Of a DNA stretch of 12,588 nucleotides, positions 1 through 7,719 are shown piece after piece. Under the pieces are notes generated by a model. The model searched no databases, was not told the DNA's origin, and saw nothing but the letters and a program-made list of their open reading frames with translations. The translations under genes were made by a program, and so were the position numbers. Where the stretch lies: the NCBI GenBank assembly GCA_003225615.1, contig QIAS01000024.1, forward strand, positions 1 through 12,588, read 5' to 3'. The first letter of the stretch is position 1. Each line of letters begins with the position of its first letter. This DNA is from Acidobacteriota bacterium. Its GTDB lineage: Bacteria; Acidobacteriota; Terriglobia; Terriglobales; Acidobacteriaceae.

Positions 1-36
1 ACTCTGAGCGAGCGAACAGGCGGTAGCCTTCTGACC

Positions 37-1536
37 ATGCCAGCCGGCAACACGACTGTGGTTCCCCCTGCAAACCCGCGTACCGACGAAGCCTTCCAGA
101 AGCTGCTGCTGCGCATCTCTGAGGCGGCCGCGCAAGGAACTGACGCCGGATCTCTGATCCAACTCTTTTGCCGTGATAGCCGCCAGTTCTTCCAGGTGAG
201 CGGAACTTATTTCTGGCGCTGTCTCTCTTCTGAAGAGCTGATTGGCGCGGAAGCGGACGGCCTGATGGCCGAGCAATTCCGGGGAAGCCGGCTGAAAGCC
301 AGCCAAAGCGCAGTGGCAGCCGATGCGGTGCGGTTGCGGCGCACCGTTTTCGTCAACCAGGTCGATCCTCAACGTTATCCCATGGCCGGTGAGTATCGCG
401 CCCGATCCATCATGGCAGCTCCTTTGGTGGTTTCTAATGAAGTTATCGGCGCCGCGGTGTTCCTTCAGGAAGCAGTCGAAGGATACTTCAGCGAGGACCT
501 GGCGGCGAAGGCAACTATCCTCGCCGGCCAGCTTGGTAGCCTTCTGGAAGCCAGACGCCTGACGCAGGCCTCCCGCGAAGAGCACCGGCGAGCGGAAATT
601 CTTGCGGAAGTCGCGCATTCTCTTCACGGGGTACCCGACGTCGCGGCGGTGATTGAAGCCTTGGCCGATCGTGTGCGAATCCTGCTGCGCACTCGGCTGG
701 TATGCGTTTTACTGCGGCAGGAAGGTCCTTTCGAGCTACGGGGTGTAGCTGCCGAAAGTCCGGCATTGGCGACGTTCGTAAGGGCGCGCCATGACCGCAC
801 AGCACTCCGTTTTTCTGCCGATCTGGCAAGCCGCGCCCTAGCTGCGGGCGAATGCATTACGGCTGCGATTGATCCCGGTTCTCATGCTTTGGGGGAGCTC
901 GTTCCTTCGGGAATGCTCATCGCTGCCCCTTTTCGTACCGCACGCACCCAGGGAGCGATTCTTGTCTATCCTCGCCCCGAAGGGGCATTCACCACTGAAG
1001 AGACATCCCTGGTCTCTGCAGTCGCCGGATTCGGAGCGGTGGCCATCGCAAACGCCGAACTCTACTCCACGGCGAAAGCTCAGGCACACGAACTACACCA
1101 ATTATTAGAGATATCTTCGGAACTCGGTTCGATCGGCAAGTTGGACCAGTTCATGCAAGCGTTCGTGGTTCGGGCCGCGGATTTCCTCGGTTTTGGTCGG
1201 TGCCTTATCGGCCTGCTGGAGGGGGGCATCTTTCGTATTCGTTGGGGAGAGGAAGGTGGCGAGCCGAAGAGGGTGGATATCAGTTTTCCGGAGGGCGTCG
1301 GTAGCCGCACTTTGCTGAATCGCGAAGTCTTCTGGACCGACGATCCCTCCAAGGTTCCCGGCTCCAACTTGGATGTCATCGCTCAACATCAGGTTCGGCA
1401 GATCCTCGCAGTTCCTCTATTAGGATCCGATGGCCAGGTGCTGGGGATGTTCAGCGTGCTCGACCGACTGGACCGGGCAGGCATTTCAGCGGAAGACATC
1501 CGGCGCGCCCGGGCTGCAGCACCGCAGGCGCGCTGA
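37..1536 (+). CDS. Triple-GAF sensor protein; probable N-terminal half of a split histidine kinase
   Basis: The 499-residue product has no transmembrane segment or signal peptide, so it is cytoplasmic. Three GAF-type ligand/redox-sensing modules can be read at about residues 20-171, 187-345 and 352-495, each ending in a long linking helix. There is no kinase, receiver or output domain. The C-terminal residues APQAR do not continue the GAF3 helix: homology resumes in another frame at about 1517, in the next gene. GAF1 to GAF2 and GAF2 to GAF3 are both joined by a 37-residue helix, whereas GAF3 stops about 8 residues into it. I read this as the N-terminal half of a larger kinase cut by a frame-changing deletion. 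The frame is open to the left edge of the window, so the true start may lie further upstream; 37 is merely the first ATG, and no Shine-Dalgarno precedes it. The GAF assignment rests on fold pattern; ligands are unknown. Confidence 0.8.
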   Translation: MPAGNTTVVPPANPRTDEAFQKLLLRISEAAAQGTDAGSLIQLFCRDSRQFFQVSGTYFWRCLSSEELIGAEADGLMAEQFRGSRLKASQSAVAADAVRLRRTVFVNQVDPQRYPMAGEYRARSIMAAPLVVSNEVIGAAVFLQEAVEGYFSEDLAAKATILAGQLGSLLEARRLTQASREEHRRAEILAEVAHSLHGVPDVAAVIEALADRVRILLRTRLVCVLLRQEGPFELRGVAAESPALATFVRARHDRTALRFSADLASRALAAGECITAAIDPGSHALGELVPSGMLIAAPFRTARTQGAILVYPRPEGAFTTEETSLVSAVAGFGAVAIANAELYSTAKAQAHELHQLLEISSELGSIGKLDQFMQAFVVRAADFLGFGRCLIGLLEGGIFRIRWGEEGGEPKRVDISFPEGVGSRTLLNREVFWTDDPSKVPGSNLDVIAQHQVRQILAVPLLGSDGQVLGMFSVLDRLDRAGISAEDIRRARAAAPQAR

Positions 1537-1543
1537 AGCACTT

Positions 1544-3826
1544 ATGGGATTGGCGCTGGAACTGGGTACGCTGCTGCATGTGCACGACTTCGCCCATAAA
1601 TTTGCGGCACGCGCGGCCACCTTGATGGATGCAACGGCTGCGGCGCTACTGATTTATGAGGATTCGATTCTCGACCTGGCCTGTTACCACGACGCGCGCG
1701 GAGCAGCATCACCGGATGCGGCGACGTTGCGCAGGTTTACTCATGCACTCAGACAGTTCTTGTCGAAGCCGCTGCCATCTATTCAATCCGCACCCGCCGC
1801 AGAGTTGTTGGGACCTGACCTGACCACCGCCTTGGGGTGGAACGACTGCTTCCTGGCTCCTCTGCCCGGGCGAACCGGAGAGCCCGTCGGCGTCCTCTGC
1901 CTGGCCAATCGGGGCAAGCCGCTGAGCGAGGAAGATCAGCAACTTCTGCAGGCAATTGCCGGACACGCATCCATGGCGTTGGAGAATGCCAGCCTCTTTA
2001 CCCGCATGGACCAGGCAAACCGGCACTGGATGGAAATTTTTGACGCGATCACGGACTTCATCGTGGTCCATGACGAGTCCCACAACGTGCTTCGGGTAAA
2101 CCGCTCGTTAGCGGATTTCATCGGAGTGCGGCCTGCCGAACTACTGGGCCTCAACATGCGGGCGCTGCTGGCGACGGCAACGGACGTGCCCGGGCACGGC
2201 TGTCCCTTCTGTCGCACGGGCGATTCTGGGGACGAGTACGTGCATCCGGTTCTGGAGCGCACTTACCTGGTTTCAACCTCTCGCATTCACGCCGATGACA
2301 ACGAAAATCTGCAGACCATCCACGTACTGAAGGACATTACGGACCGGCGGGAGGCGGAGCGCCGCTACCGCGAACTGTTTGACAACATCCAGGAAGGCTT
2401 ATTTTTCTGCACTCCGGATGGCCGCTTCATCGAAGTGAACGATGCCATGGTGCGGATGCTGGGCTACCGGACCCGCGAAGAACTGCTGCAGGCGGATGTT
2501 CCCAATCAGGTTTATTTTTCTCCGGAAGTCCGCCAGCACATAACCGAATTGATGCAGCAGCACGGCTCGTTACGGAATCATGAGGAGACCCTCCGGCGTA
2601 AAGACGGATCTCCCATGCACGTTCTAATCAATGCCTTCGCCGTGCCGGATGCGCAAGGCCACGTGCTGCAATACCGCGGTCTGATGCTGGACATCACCGG
2701 CCTGAAGAGTTTTCAGTCGGAACTGCAGCGGGAGCGCGACTTCTCCAGCAAGATCTTGAACCATACCCAAAGCCTCATCCTGGTCGCCGACACGGCTGGG
2801 CTGATCAGTTACGCGAACCGCCGCTGGTTCAACATAGGCTATGAGCAAAAGCAATTGCTGGGAAAGCCACTGATAGCGTTGGTTCCGGCGCCGCGTCGTG
2901 AGTCACTGCGTGAAGCCCTGGATGCCACGATGGCGGGCCATCAAGTAGACAATCTGGATCTGCAGGTCATGCGAGGCGACGGCAGGCTGGGACAGTTCTC
3001 CATGAATCTGAGCCCGATGCGTGATGAGACCGGAGCGGTGACGAGCATCGTGGTAGTGATGACCGACATCACGGATGCAGCTCTGCTGCAATCCAAGCTT
3101 TTGCACGCCGAAAAAATGGCTGCGGTGGGCCAACTCGTCTCCGGTGTGGCTCACGAAGTAAACAACCCACTCACCGCCATTCTCGGGTTCGCCGATCTGC
3201 TGATGGAAAATCCTGATCTGCCCGAAACCGCGCGAAAGGACCTGCGGGTAATTTTGCAGGAAGCGCAGCGAACCAAACAGATCGTCCAGAACCTGCTCAG
3301 TTTCGCGCGGCAGATGCCGCCACAGCGCAAGCCTGTTCAGCTCAATGCCATTTTGCGACGCACCATGCAGTTGCGATCCTATGACTTCAATAGCCACGGC
3401 GTGGATGTAGCCGAGCACTTTGACGAAAATCTGCCCTATGTAGTGGGAGACTCGCACCAACTGCAACAGGTCTTCCTCAATATTCTCAACAATGCCTATG
3501 ACTCGGTGCGGGAGACAGGCCGTCCTGCGCGCATTGAGATCATGACGGCTAGTTTAGGGTCTTTTGTAGAAGTTTCCTTCCGCGACAACGGCCAGGGCAT
3601 TGCGCATCCGGACCGCATTTTCGATCCTTTCTTCACCACCAAGGAGATAGGAAAGGGGACGGGGCTCGGCCTGAGCATCTGTTACGGGATCGTCCGCGAA
3701 CATGGCGGCGAAATCTTGTGCCACAACAACGTAGGCGCTGAGGGAGCGACGTTCATCGTTCGCTTGCCGGTGGCCTCAGAAATGGCGACCTCTGTGGGGG
3801 CCGCCGCTGGAGTCGCGCAACGATGA
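1544..3826 (+). CDS. Cytoplasmic GAF-PAS-PAS-PAS sensor histidine kinase (C-terminal part of split kinase)
   Basis: 760 residues from the ATG at 1544. Domains in order: GAF (about 1-150), PAS1 (163-265), PAS2 (278-387), PAS3 (404-514), then a HisKA/HATPase core. The H-box has the phospho-acceptor His537 (VAHEVNNPL); the N-box has Asn650 (LNNAYD); the D-box is DNGQG with Asp681; the F-box is FDPFFTTK (693-700); the G2 box is GKGTGLGL (703-710). It therefore looks catalytically intact and NtrB-like. There is no membrane segment, so it should sense a cytoplasmic signal and phosphorylate the downstream receiver and/or NtrC-type regulator. PAS1 carries a CPFC pair (Cys220, Cys223). An in-frame ATG at 1430 would add 38 residues, but about the first 28 are out-of-frame GAF3 sequence. 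The ATG at 1544 lies 7 nt after the stop of the preceding GAF gene, which fits termination-reinitiation; no clear Shine-Dalgarno is seen. It overlaps the next gene by 4 nt. Confidence 0.88.
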   Translation: MGLALELGTLLHVHDFAHKFAARAATLMDATAAALLIYEDSILDLACYHDARGAASPDAATLRRFTHALRQFLSKPLPSIQSAPAAELLGPDLTTALGWNDCFLAPLPGRTGEPVGVLCLANRGKPLSEEDQQLLQAIAGHASMALENASLFTRMDQANRHWMEIFDAITDFIVVHDESHNVLRVNRSLADFIGVRPAELLGLNMRALLATATDVPGHGCPFCRTGDSGDEYVHPVLERTYLVSTSRIHADDNENLQTIHVLKDITDRREAERRYRELFDNIQEGLFFCTPDGRFIEVNDAMVRMLGYRTREELLQADVPNQVYFSPEVRQHITELMQQHGSLRNHEETLRRKDGSPMHVLINAFAVPDAQGHVLQYRGLMLDITGLKSFQSELQRERDFSSKILNHTQSLILVADTAGLISYANRRWFNIGYEQKQLLGKPLIALVPAPRRESLREALDATMAGHQVDNLDLQVMRGDGRLGQFSMNLSPMRDETGAVTSIVVVMTDITDAALLQSKLLHAEKMAAVGQLVSGVAHEVNNPLTAILGFADLLMENPDLPETARKDLRVILQEAQRTKQIVQNLLSFARQMPPQRKPVQLNAILRRTMQLRSYDFNSHGVDVAEHFDENLPYVVGDSHQLQQVFLNILNNAYDSVRETGRPARIEIMTASLGSFVEVSFRDNGQGIAHPDRIFDPFFTTKEIGKGTGLGLSICYGIVREHGGEILCHNNVGAEGATFIVRLPVASEMATSVGAAAGVAQR

Positions 3827-4224
3827 ATCAAGCCGCAACCAGAAGTTTGCCACTTCCCGTGCTTTTGATCGAAGACGAACCTGGCGTCATGGCTTACGTG
3901 TGCGCCACCTTGGAACGCAGCGGCTATTCCGTGGTCTGCACGGAATCAGGCGCGGACGCGTTGCGGCTCCTCGAATCAGGAAGTTTCCTGGGGGTGGTTT
4001 CTGATATGCGTACCCCCGGCGGAGTCAACGGAGCCGATGTCCACGCCTGGGTGGCACGGAACCGCCCCGAACTTGCTTCCCGGATCGTATTCATCACGGG
4101 AGACATTGCCAATGATGAAACAGTAGAAACACTGCGCAAAACAGGTGCTCCCTGCGTGGAGAAGCCGTTTCGTGTCCGGCAATTTATTGCCGTGGTCGAA
4201 AAAACTATGGGGAAGGCGTTGTGA
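3823..4224 (+). CDS. Stand-alone response-regulator receiver domain (CheY-like)
   Basis: 133 residues, one receiver domain and no output domain. The acidic pocket is Glu17-Asp18-Glu19, the phospho-acceptor is Asp61 (VVSDMRTPG), the conserved Thr is Thr92 (FITGD) and the Lys is Lys114 (VEKPF), so all phosphotransfer residues are present. The ATG overlaps the kinase stop as ATGA, and the stop overlaps the next start as GTGA, so it is translationally coupled on both sides. It probably takes phosphate from the upstream kinase, acting as a phosphate sink, relay intermediate or protein-interaction switch. The layout resembles a hybrid kinase whose C-terminal receiver is encoded as a separate protein; which role applies cannot be decided from sequence. 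Confidence 0.93.
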   Translation: MNQAATRSLPLPVLLIEDEPGVMAYVCATLERSGYSVVCTESGADALRLLESGSFLGVVSDMRTPGGVNGADVHAWVARNRPELASRIVFITGDIANDETVETLRKTGAPCVEKPFRVRQFIAVVEKTMGKAL

Positions 4225-5630
4225 GCAGCGAAGATTTGCGAATTCGGCTATTGGTAGTGGATGACGAGCAGAGCATCCGCAAGCTGTGCATGACGGTAGG
4301 GGAGGCGCTTGGCTTCCTCTGCTCCGAGGCGGACAGCGGAGAATCGGCACTGGGGCTGCTGGAAGAACAGCCCGCCCACATGATCCTCACCGACATGGTC
4401 ATGCCGCAGATGTCGGGACTGGAGTTTCTGGAAAAAGTAAAGAAACTGTTGCCGCGCACCGAAGTCGCGGTCATGACCGGTCATGGCTCGGTTGAAACCG
4501 CAGTCCAAGCCATGAAATTGGGTGCCTACGACTACATCAGCAAGCCATTCTCTCCCTTGGAAGAACTGCGGCTGTTTCTGCGCCGCATGGCGGAAAAAAT
4601 CCAGCTGGTGGAAGAGAACCAGTTCCTGCGTGACCGCGTAGACTCGGAAACCCAGCTCCATGGCATAGTGGGCTCCTCCGCGAAAATCCAGGATGTCCTG
4701 CGCATGATCTCGCGGCTCAAGGACACGCGCACCCCAGTGCTGATCACCGGCGAAAGCGGTACAGGGAAGGAACTGGTGGCACGCGCCATTCATTTCCGGG
4801 GCACGTTCGCCAACCGCCCGTTCGTGGCCGTCGATTGTGGCTCGTTGGTCCCCACGCTCATTGAAAGCGAATTGTTCGGATATGAGAAAGGGGCCTTTAC
4901 GGGCGCCCTCCGGTCGAAGACAGGACTCTTCCAGTCTGCCAATGGGGGCACCATCTTTCTCGACGAAATCGGAGAACTGCCTCCCGAAATGCAAGCCAAG
5001 CTGCTGCGCGTATTGCAGGAAAAGGAAGTGCGCCCGGTAGGCAGCAATCAGAAGATGAAAGTAGACGTGCGGGTAATCGCCGCCACCAACCGCGATCTCG
5101 AGGCCGAATACCGCGCCGGAATTTTCCGCAAGGACCTCTATTTCCGTTTGAATGTCGTGACCGTGCACTTGCCCGCACTGCGCGAGCGCCGTTCCGACGT
5201 TTCCATGCTGGTGCACTGGTTCCTCGACCGTTGCGCGCCCGGGCGATACATCCAGGTAACCAGCGGAGCCATGAAGGCTCTGCTGCATTATGACTGGCCC
5301 GGCAATGTGCGCGAACTGGAAAACTGCATCGAACGCGCCGTTGCGTTGGGAGACCAGCAGATGATTGATGTAAACGATTTACCGCCGACCATCGCGTCGG
5401 CTTCGTCTCCTACGGAGTCGAGCATACTTTCCAAAATCGAAGCCGTCTCCGCCACCGATCTCGAAGATATCGAGCGCGCTACCATCCAGCGAGTTTTTGA
5501 GCAGGTGAAGGGCGACAAGGCTCTGGCCGGAAAAATGTTGGGCATCAGCCGGGCCACACTCTATCGCAAGCTGAAGCGCTATAACATAGGACTTCGAGCC
5601 GCTGCCAGCGCCAGCCAGGCGCTGCAATGA
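4221..5630 (+). CDS. NtrC-family sigma54-dependent response regulator
   Basis: 469 residues, the usual length for the family. The receiver (about 7-120) has Asp14-Asp15, phospho-acceptor Asp58 (LTDMVMP), Thr86 and Lys108. The AAA+ domain (about 150-385) has Walker A GESGTGKE (177-184), the sigma54-contacting GAFTGA loop (224-229) and Walker B with Asp248-Glu249. A Fis-type helix-turn-helix lies near the C-terminus (about 434-453, GISRATLYRKLKR). It should open sigma54 promoters when phosphorylated, most likely by the kinase in the same operon. The start is GTG, overlapping the preceding stop as GTGA, with a strong Shine-Dalgarno GGGGAAGG at 4209-4216. The target genes are not evident: I found no good -24/-12 promoter before any gene in the window, only a partial match at 10941-10956. 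Confidence 0.96.
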   Translation: MSSEDLRIRLLVVDDEQSIRKLCMTVGEALGFLCSEADSGESALGLLEEQPAHMILTDMVMPQMSGLEFLEKVKKLLPRTEVAVMTGHGSVETAVQAMKLGAYDYISKPFSPLEELRLFLRRMAEKIQLVEENQFLRDRVDSETQLHGIVGSSAKIQDVLRMISRLKDTRTPVLITGESGTGKELVARAIHFRGTFANRPFVAVDCGSLVPTLIESELFGYEKGAFTGALRSKTGLFQSANGGTIFLDEIGELPPEMQAKLLRVLQEKEVRPVGSNQKMKVDVRVIAATNRDLEAEYRAGIFRKDLYFRLNVVTVHLPALRERRSDVSMLVHWFLDRCAPGRYIQVTSGAMKALLHYDWPGNVRELENCIERAVALGDQQMIDVNDLPPTIASASSPTESSILSKIEAVSATDLEDIERATIQRVFEQVKGDKALAGKMLGISRATLYRKLKRYNIGLRAAASASQALQ

Positions 5631-5667
5631 CTCCATGAATTTAAACGTCTGCGCCCGGTTTGCGTCG

Positions 5668-5680
5668 TAGAATTCCGCTG
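5668..5680 (+). promoter_or_regulatory. Candidate -10 element for a leaderless M64 peptidase transcript
   Basis: TAGAAT (5668-5673) matches the sigma70 -10 consensus at five of six positions and is followed by exactly 7 nt and then the ATG. Transcription would begin at or next to the A of the start codon. No Shine-Dalgarno precedes this ATG, and no good -35 is seen at 16-18 nt. The element also argues against the in-frame TTG at 5660 as the start. Confidence 0.4.
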
Positions 5681-7078
5681 ATGAAAATCAAATCTCTGCT
5701 TGTTGCTTTTCTTCTCCCGTTTTCTGCCGTTCTAACGCTGGCTGCTCCGGCAACCATGCGGTTGGATTACTACCACACCGGCAATGTGCGGCAGGAGATT
5801 TTCAGCGTGGATCGGGTAGTCCTTGAGCCCTTGCCATGGCCAGGCGCTCCGGGGAAAAACATCGATAACAGCAATCTGGGAAATTATTTTTTCGAGGTGC
5901 GCGACCGGCGCAGCGGGCGCATCCTTTATTCGCGGGGCTTCAACTCGGTTTACGGAGAGTGGGTGACTACGGAAGAAGCAAAAAATGCGAGCCGCACCTT
6001 CTCCGAGTCGCTGCGCTTCCCGGCCCCGCAAGCGCCGGTAGACGTAGTTTTAGAGAAGCGGCAGCAAGGCAGGTTCGTGGTCGTATGGACGACAAACATC
6101 GATCCCCAGGATAAATTCATCGACACTTCGCATCCGCCTTCTCCGGGGCCGCTGCTGACAATTCAAAAAATGGGGGAACCGGCAACCAAAGTCGACTTGC
6201 TCGTGTTGGGCGACGGATACACCGCCGGGGAACGGGAAAAATTTGAAAATGACGCTCGGCGTTTTGCCGACATGCTATTTGCGGTTTCCCCGTTTCGTGA
6301 GCATCGCCAGGATTTTAATCTGTGGGGATTGTGCCCGGCCGCGGAGGAATCGGGGATTTCGCGTCCCTCCAGCGGGATTCATCGGCGAAATCCGCTCGGC
6401 AGCACTTATGACACTTTTGACACGGAACGCTACGTTTTAACCGTCGAAAATCGCGCGCTGCGAGATGTAGCCTCCTACGCTCCCTATGAGTTTGTCGAGA
6501 TTCTGGTGAATGGGAATACTTATGGCGGCGGAGGGATTTTCAATCTTTACGGCATTGTGGCGATCGATAACATCTGGGCGTTTTACGTTGGGGTCCACGA
6601 GTTCGGACATCATTTCGCAGCTCTGGCGGATGAATACTACACGTCGCAGGTGGCTTATCTGCCGGCAAGCAAGCATACCGAGCCATGGGAGCCAAACGTC
6701 ACCGCGCTGCTGGATCCAAAAAATCTGAAATGGAAAGACCTGATAGAGCCGGGAACCCCGATCCCGACGCCCTGGCGCAAACAAGAGTTTGAGGCTCTGG
6801 AAAAGGAAATTCAGAAGCAGCGAGTGCAGATTCGTGCCTCCAATCTGCCGGAGTCGGAAATGAACAAGCTGCTGCAAGAATCGGAAAAGCGCGAGGAAAT
6901 GCTGCTGGCCGAGGAAAAATACGCCGGCAAGGTGGGAGCTTTTGAAGGAGCGGACTACGAAGCACATGGATATTATCGTCCGGAGGCGAACTGCATTATG
7001 TTTACCCGGCATAAATCGTTTTGTGCGGTTTGCCGACGGGCGATTGAGAAGATAATTGGGATGTATGCGAGTGAGTAG
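5681..7078 (+). CDS. Secreted M64-family zinc metallopeptidase (IgA-peptidase-like)
   Basis: 465 residues from the ATG at 5681. The N-terminus is a signal peptide: Lys-rich start, hydrophobic core and a likely cleavage near residue 24 (LAAPA). An N-terminal beta-rich domain (about 25-140) precedes the peptidase domain. Diagnostic features are LGDGYT (about 173-178), the zinc-binding HEFGH (His306, Glu307, His310) followed by LADEYY, where Asp317 is the likely third ligand, and a C-terminal Cys cluster with FCAVC. This pattern fits MEROPS family M64, named for a clostridial IgA protease; an IgA substrate is not implied here. Residues about 363-414 form a strongly charged, coiled-coil-like insertion. 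An in-frame TTG at 5660 adds seven residues ahead of the signal peptide and is less likely. The gene ends directly against the stop of the convergent NTPase gene, with no terminator between them. Confidence 0.88.
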   Translation: MKIKSLLVAFLLPFSAVLTLAAPATMRLDYYHTGNVRQEIFSVDRVVLEPLPWPGAPGKNIDNSNLGNYFFEVRDRRSGRILYSRGFNSVYGEWVTTEEAKNASRTFSESLRFPAPQAPVDVVLEKRQQGRFVVVWTTNIDPQDKFIDTSHPPSPGPLLTIQKMGEPATKVDLLVLGDGYTAGEREKFENDARRFADMLFAVSPFREHRQDFNLWGLCPAAEESGISRPSSGIHRRNPLGSTYDTFDTERYVLTVENRALRDVASYAPYEFVEILVNGNTYGGGGIFNLYGIVAIDNIWAFYVGVHEFGHHFAALADEYYTSQVAYLPASKHTEPWEPNVTALLDPKNLKWKDLIEPGTPIPTPWRKQEFEALEKEIQKQRVQIRASNLPESEMNKLLQESEKREEMLLAEEKYAGKVGAFEGADYEAHGYYRPEANCIMFTRHKSFCAVCRRAIEKIIGMYASE

Positions 7079-7717
7079 CTAGCAGCTGGGAGCCAGTAGC
7101 TGGGATTTTACAAAGTCCACTATCTCTGGCGTGACGTATGGCGGCGGTTGAATGCGGAAGATTGGCTTGTCTGCCACCGGCTTCAGCGAAACTTTTTGCC
7201 AAGTGAATTTCTCCGCTTCCTGTTGCTTCCCTTCCCTTTGAGCCGGTTCATGCAGGATTACAGCGGTGGCGCGATCGAGAAATTCCTGGGCTGAGTGCTT
7301 GAAGTCCGCCGTCGAGGGATCGAGCACCGTGAGGTAAAGGTCAGGACGGAGGAACTTCAGCACGCTGTTGGATTCGAGAATCACATTCTCGGCGGCGGCG
7401 ATAGTTTGGCGTACTTTGAGCATGGCTTCGGCCAAGCGGCCCTGTTCAGTGCGTACCCACCAGGCGCGCACCGCTCCCGCCACAAGGAAGCGGGACGTGT
7501 CCGATTCTCCGGAACGATCTTTCTCCTCGGAAATTGCCCAACTGTGGTCGTCGGTAGCGCAGTGGCAGGACTTGCCGCTGGCGGAGCATATCCCGTGACC
7601 GTATTGCGTGATCTTCAGCGCAGTCCAGCGAAGTTCTGGCAACGCAGCAATCAGACCGGCAACTACGCTGGTCTTGCCTACGCTGCGGGAATGGCCTCCG
7701 ATGACGACGATGGACAT
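7079..7717 (-). CDS. MobB/BioD-like P-loop NTPase in an lpxD operon
   Basis: 212 residues. The N-terminus has a BioD/CobB-style P-loop with five residues between the glycines (GHSRSVGKT, residues 8-16), then a hydrophobic helix, a KITQYGHG segment, and SDTSRFLVAGA, which resembles the DSYRHREAGA region of MobB. ILESNS follows, where MobB has its Glu-Gly motif. This places it in the SIMIBI class of NTPases. Unusual is a Cys/His cluster, Cys44, Cys51, His52, Cys53 and His58, that could bind metal. The start is 2 nt after the lpxD stop with GGGAGC upstream, so it is probably cotranscribed with lpxD. No mobA or other molybdenum cofactor gene is nearby, so a role in cofactor synthesis is not supported by context; a role linked to the envelope is conceivable but unproven. 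Family placement is moderately sure; function is unknown. Confidence 0.75.
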   Translation of the reverse strand: MSIVVIGGHSRSVGKTSVVAGLIAALPELRWTALKITQYGHGICSASGKSCHCATDDHSWAISEEKDRSGESDTSRFLVAGAVRAWWVRTEQGRLAEAMLKVRQTIAAAENVILESNSVLKFLRPDLYLTVLDPSTADFKHSAQEFLDRATAVILHEPAQREGKQQEAEKFTWQKVSLKPVADKPIFRIQPPPYVTPEIVDFVKSQLLAPSC

Positions 7718-7719
7718 AG

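Noticed and set aside
1..36. End of an upstream gene
   Set aside because: A frame ending at TAG 24-26 exists, but eight codons are too few to assign; the GAF frame itself is also open to the edge.
1430..1543. ATG at 1430 as the kinase start
   Set aside because: The first about 28 codons are GAF3 coding sequence read out of frame, and it overlaps the GAF gene by 107 nt; 1544 is more likely.
4248..5288. 346-codon minus-strand open frame opposite the NtrC-type gene
   Set aside because: It is antisense to a well-supported NtrC protein with all motifs, is His/Gln-rich in a way typical of a shadow frame, and shows no family features.
5649..5663. Sigma54-like box before the M64 gene
   Set aside because: CTGCGC-N5-TTGC has the right spacing but lacks the essential GG of the -24 element; TAGAAT just before the ATG explains the region better.
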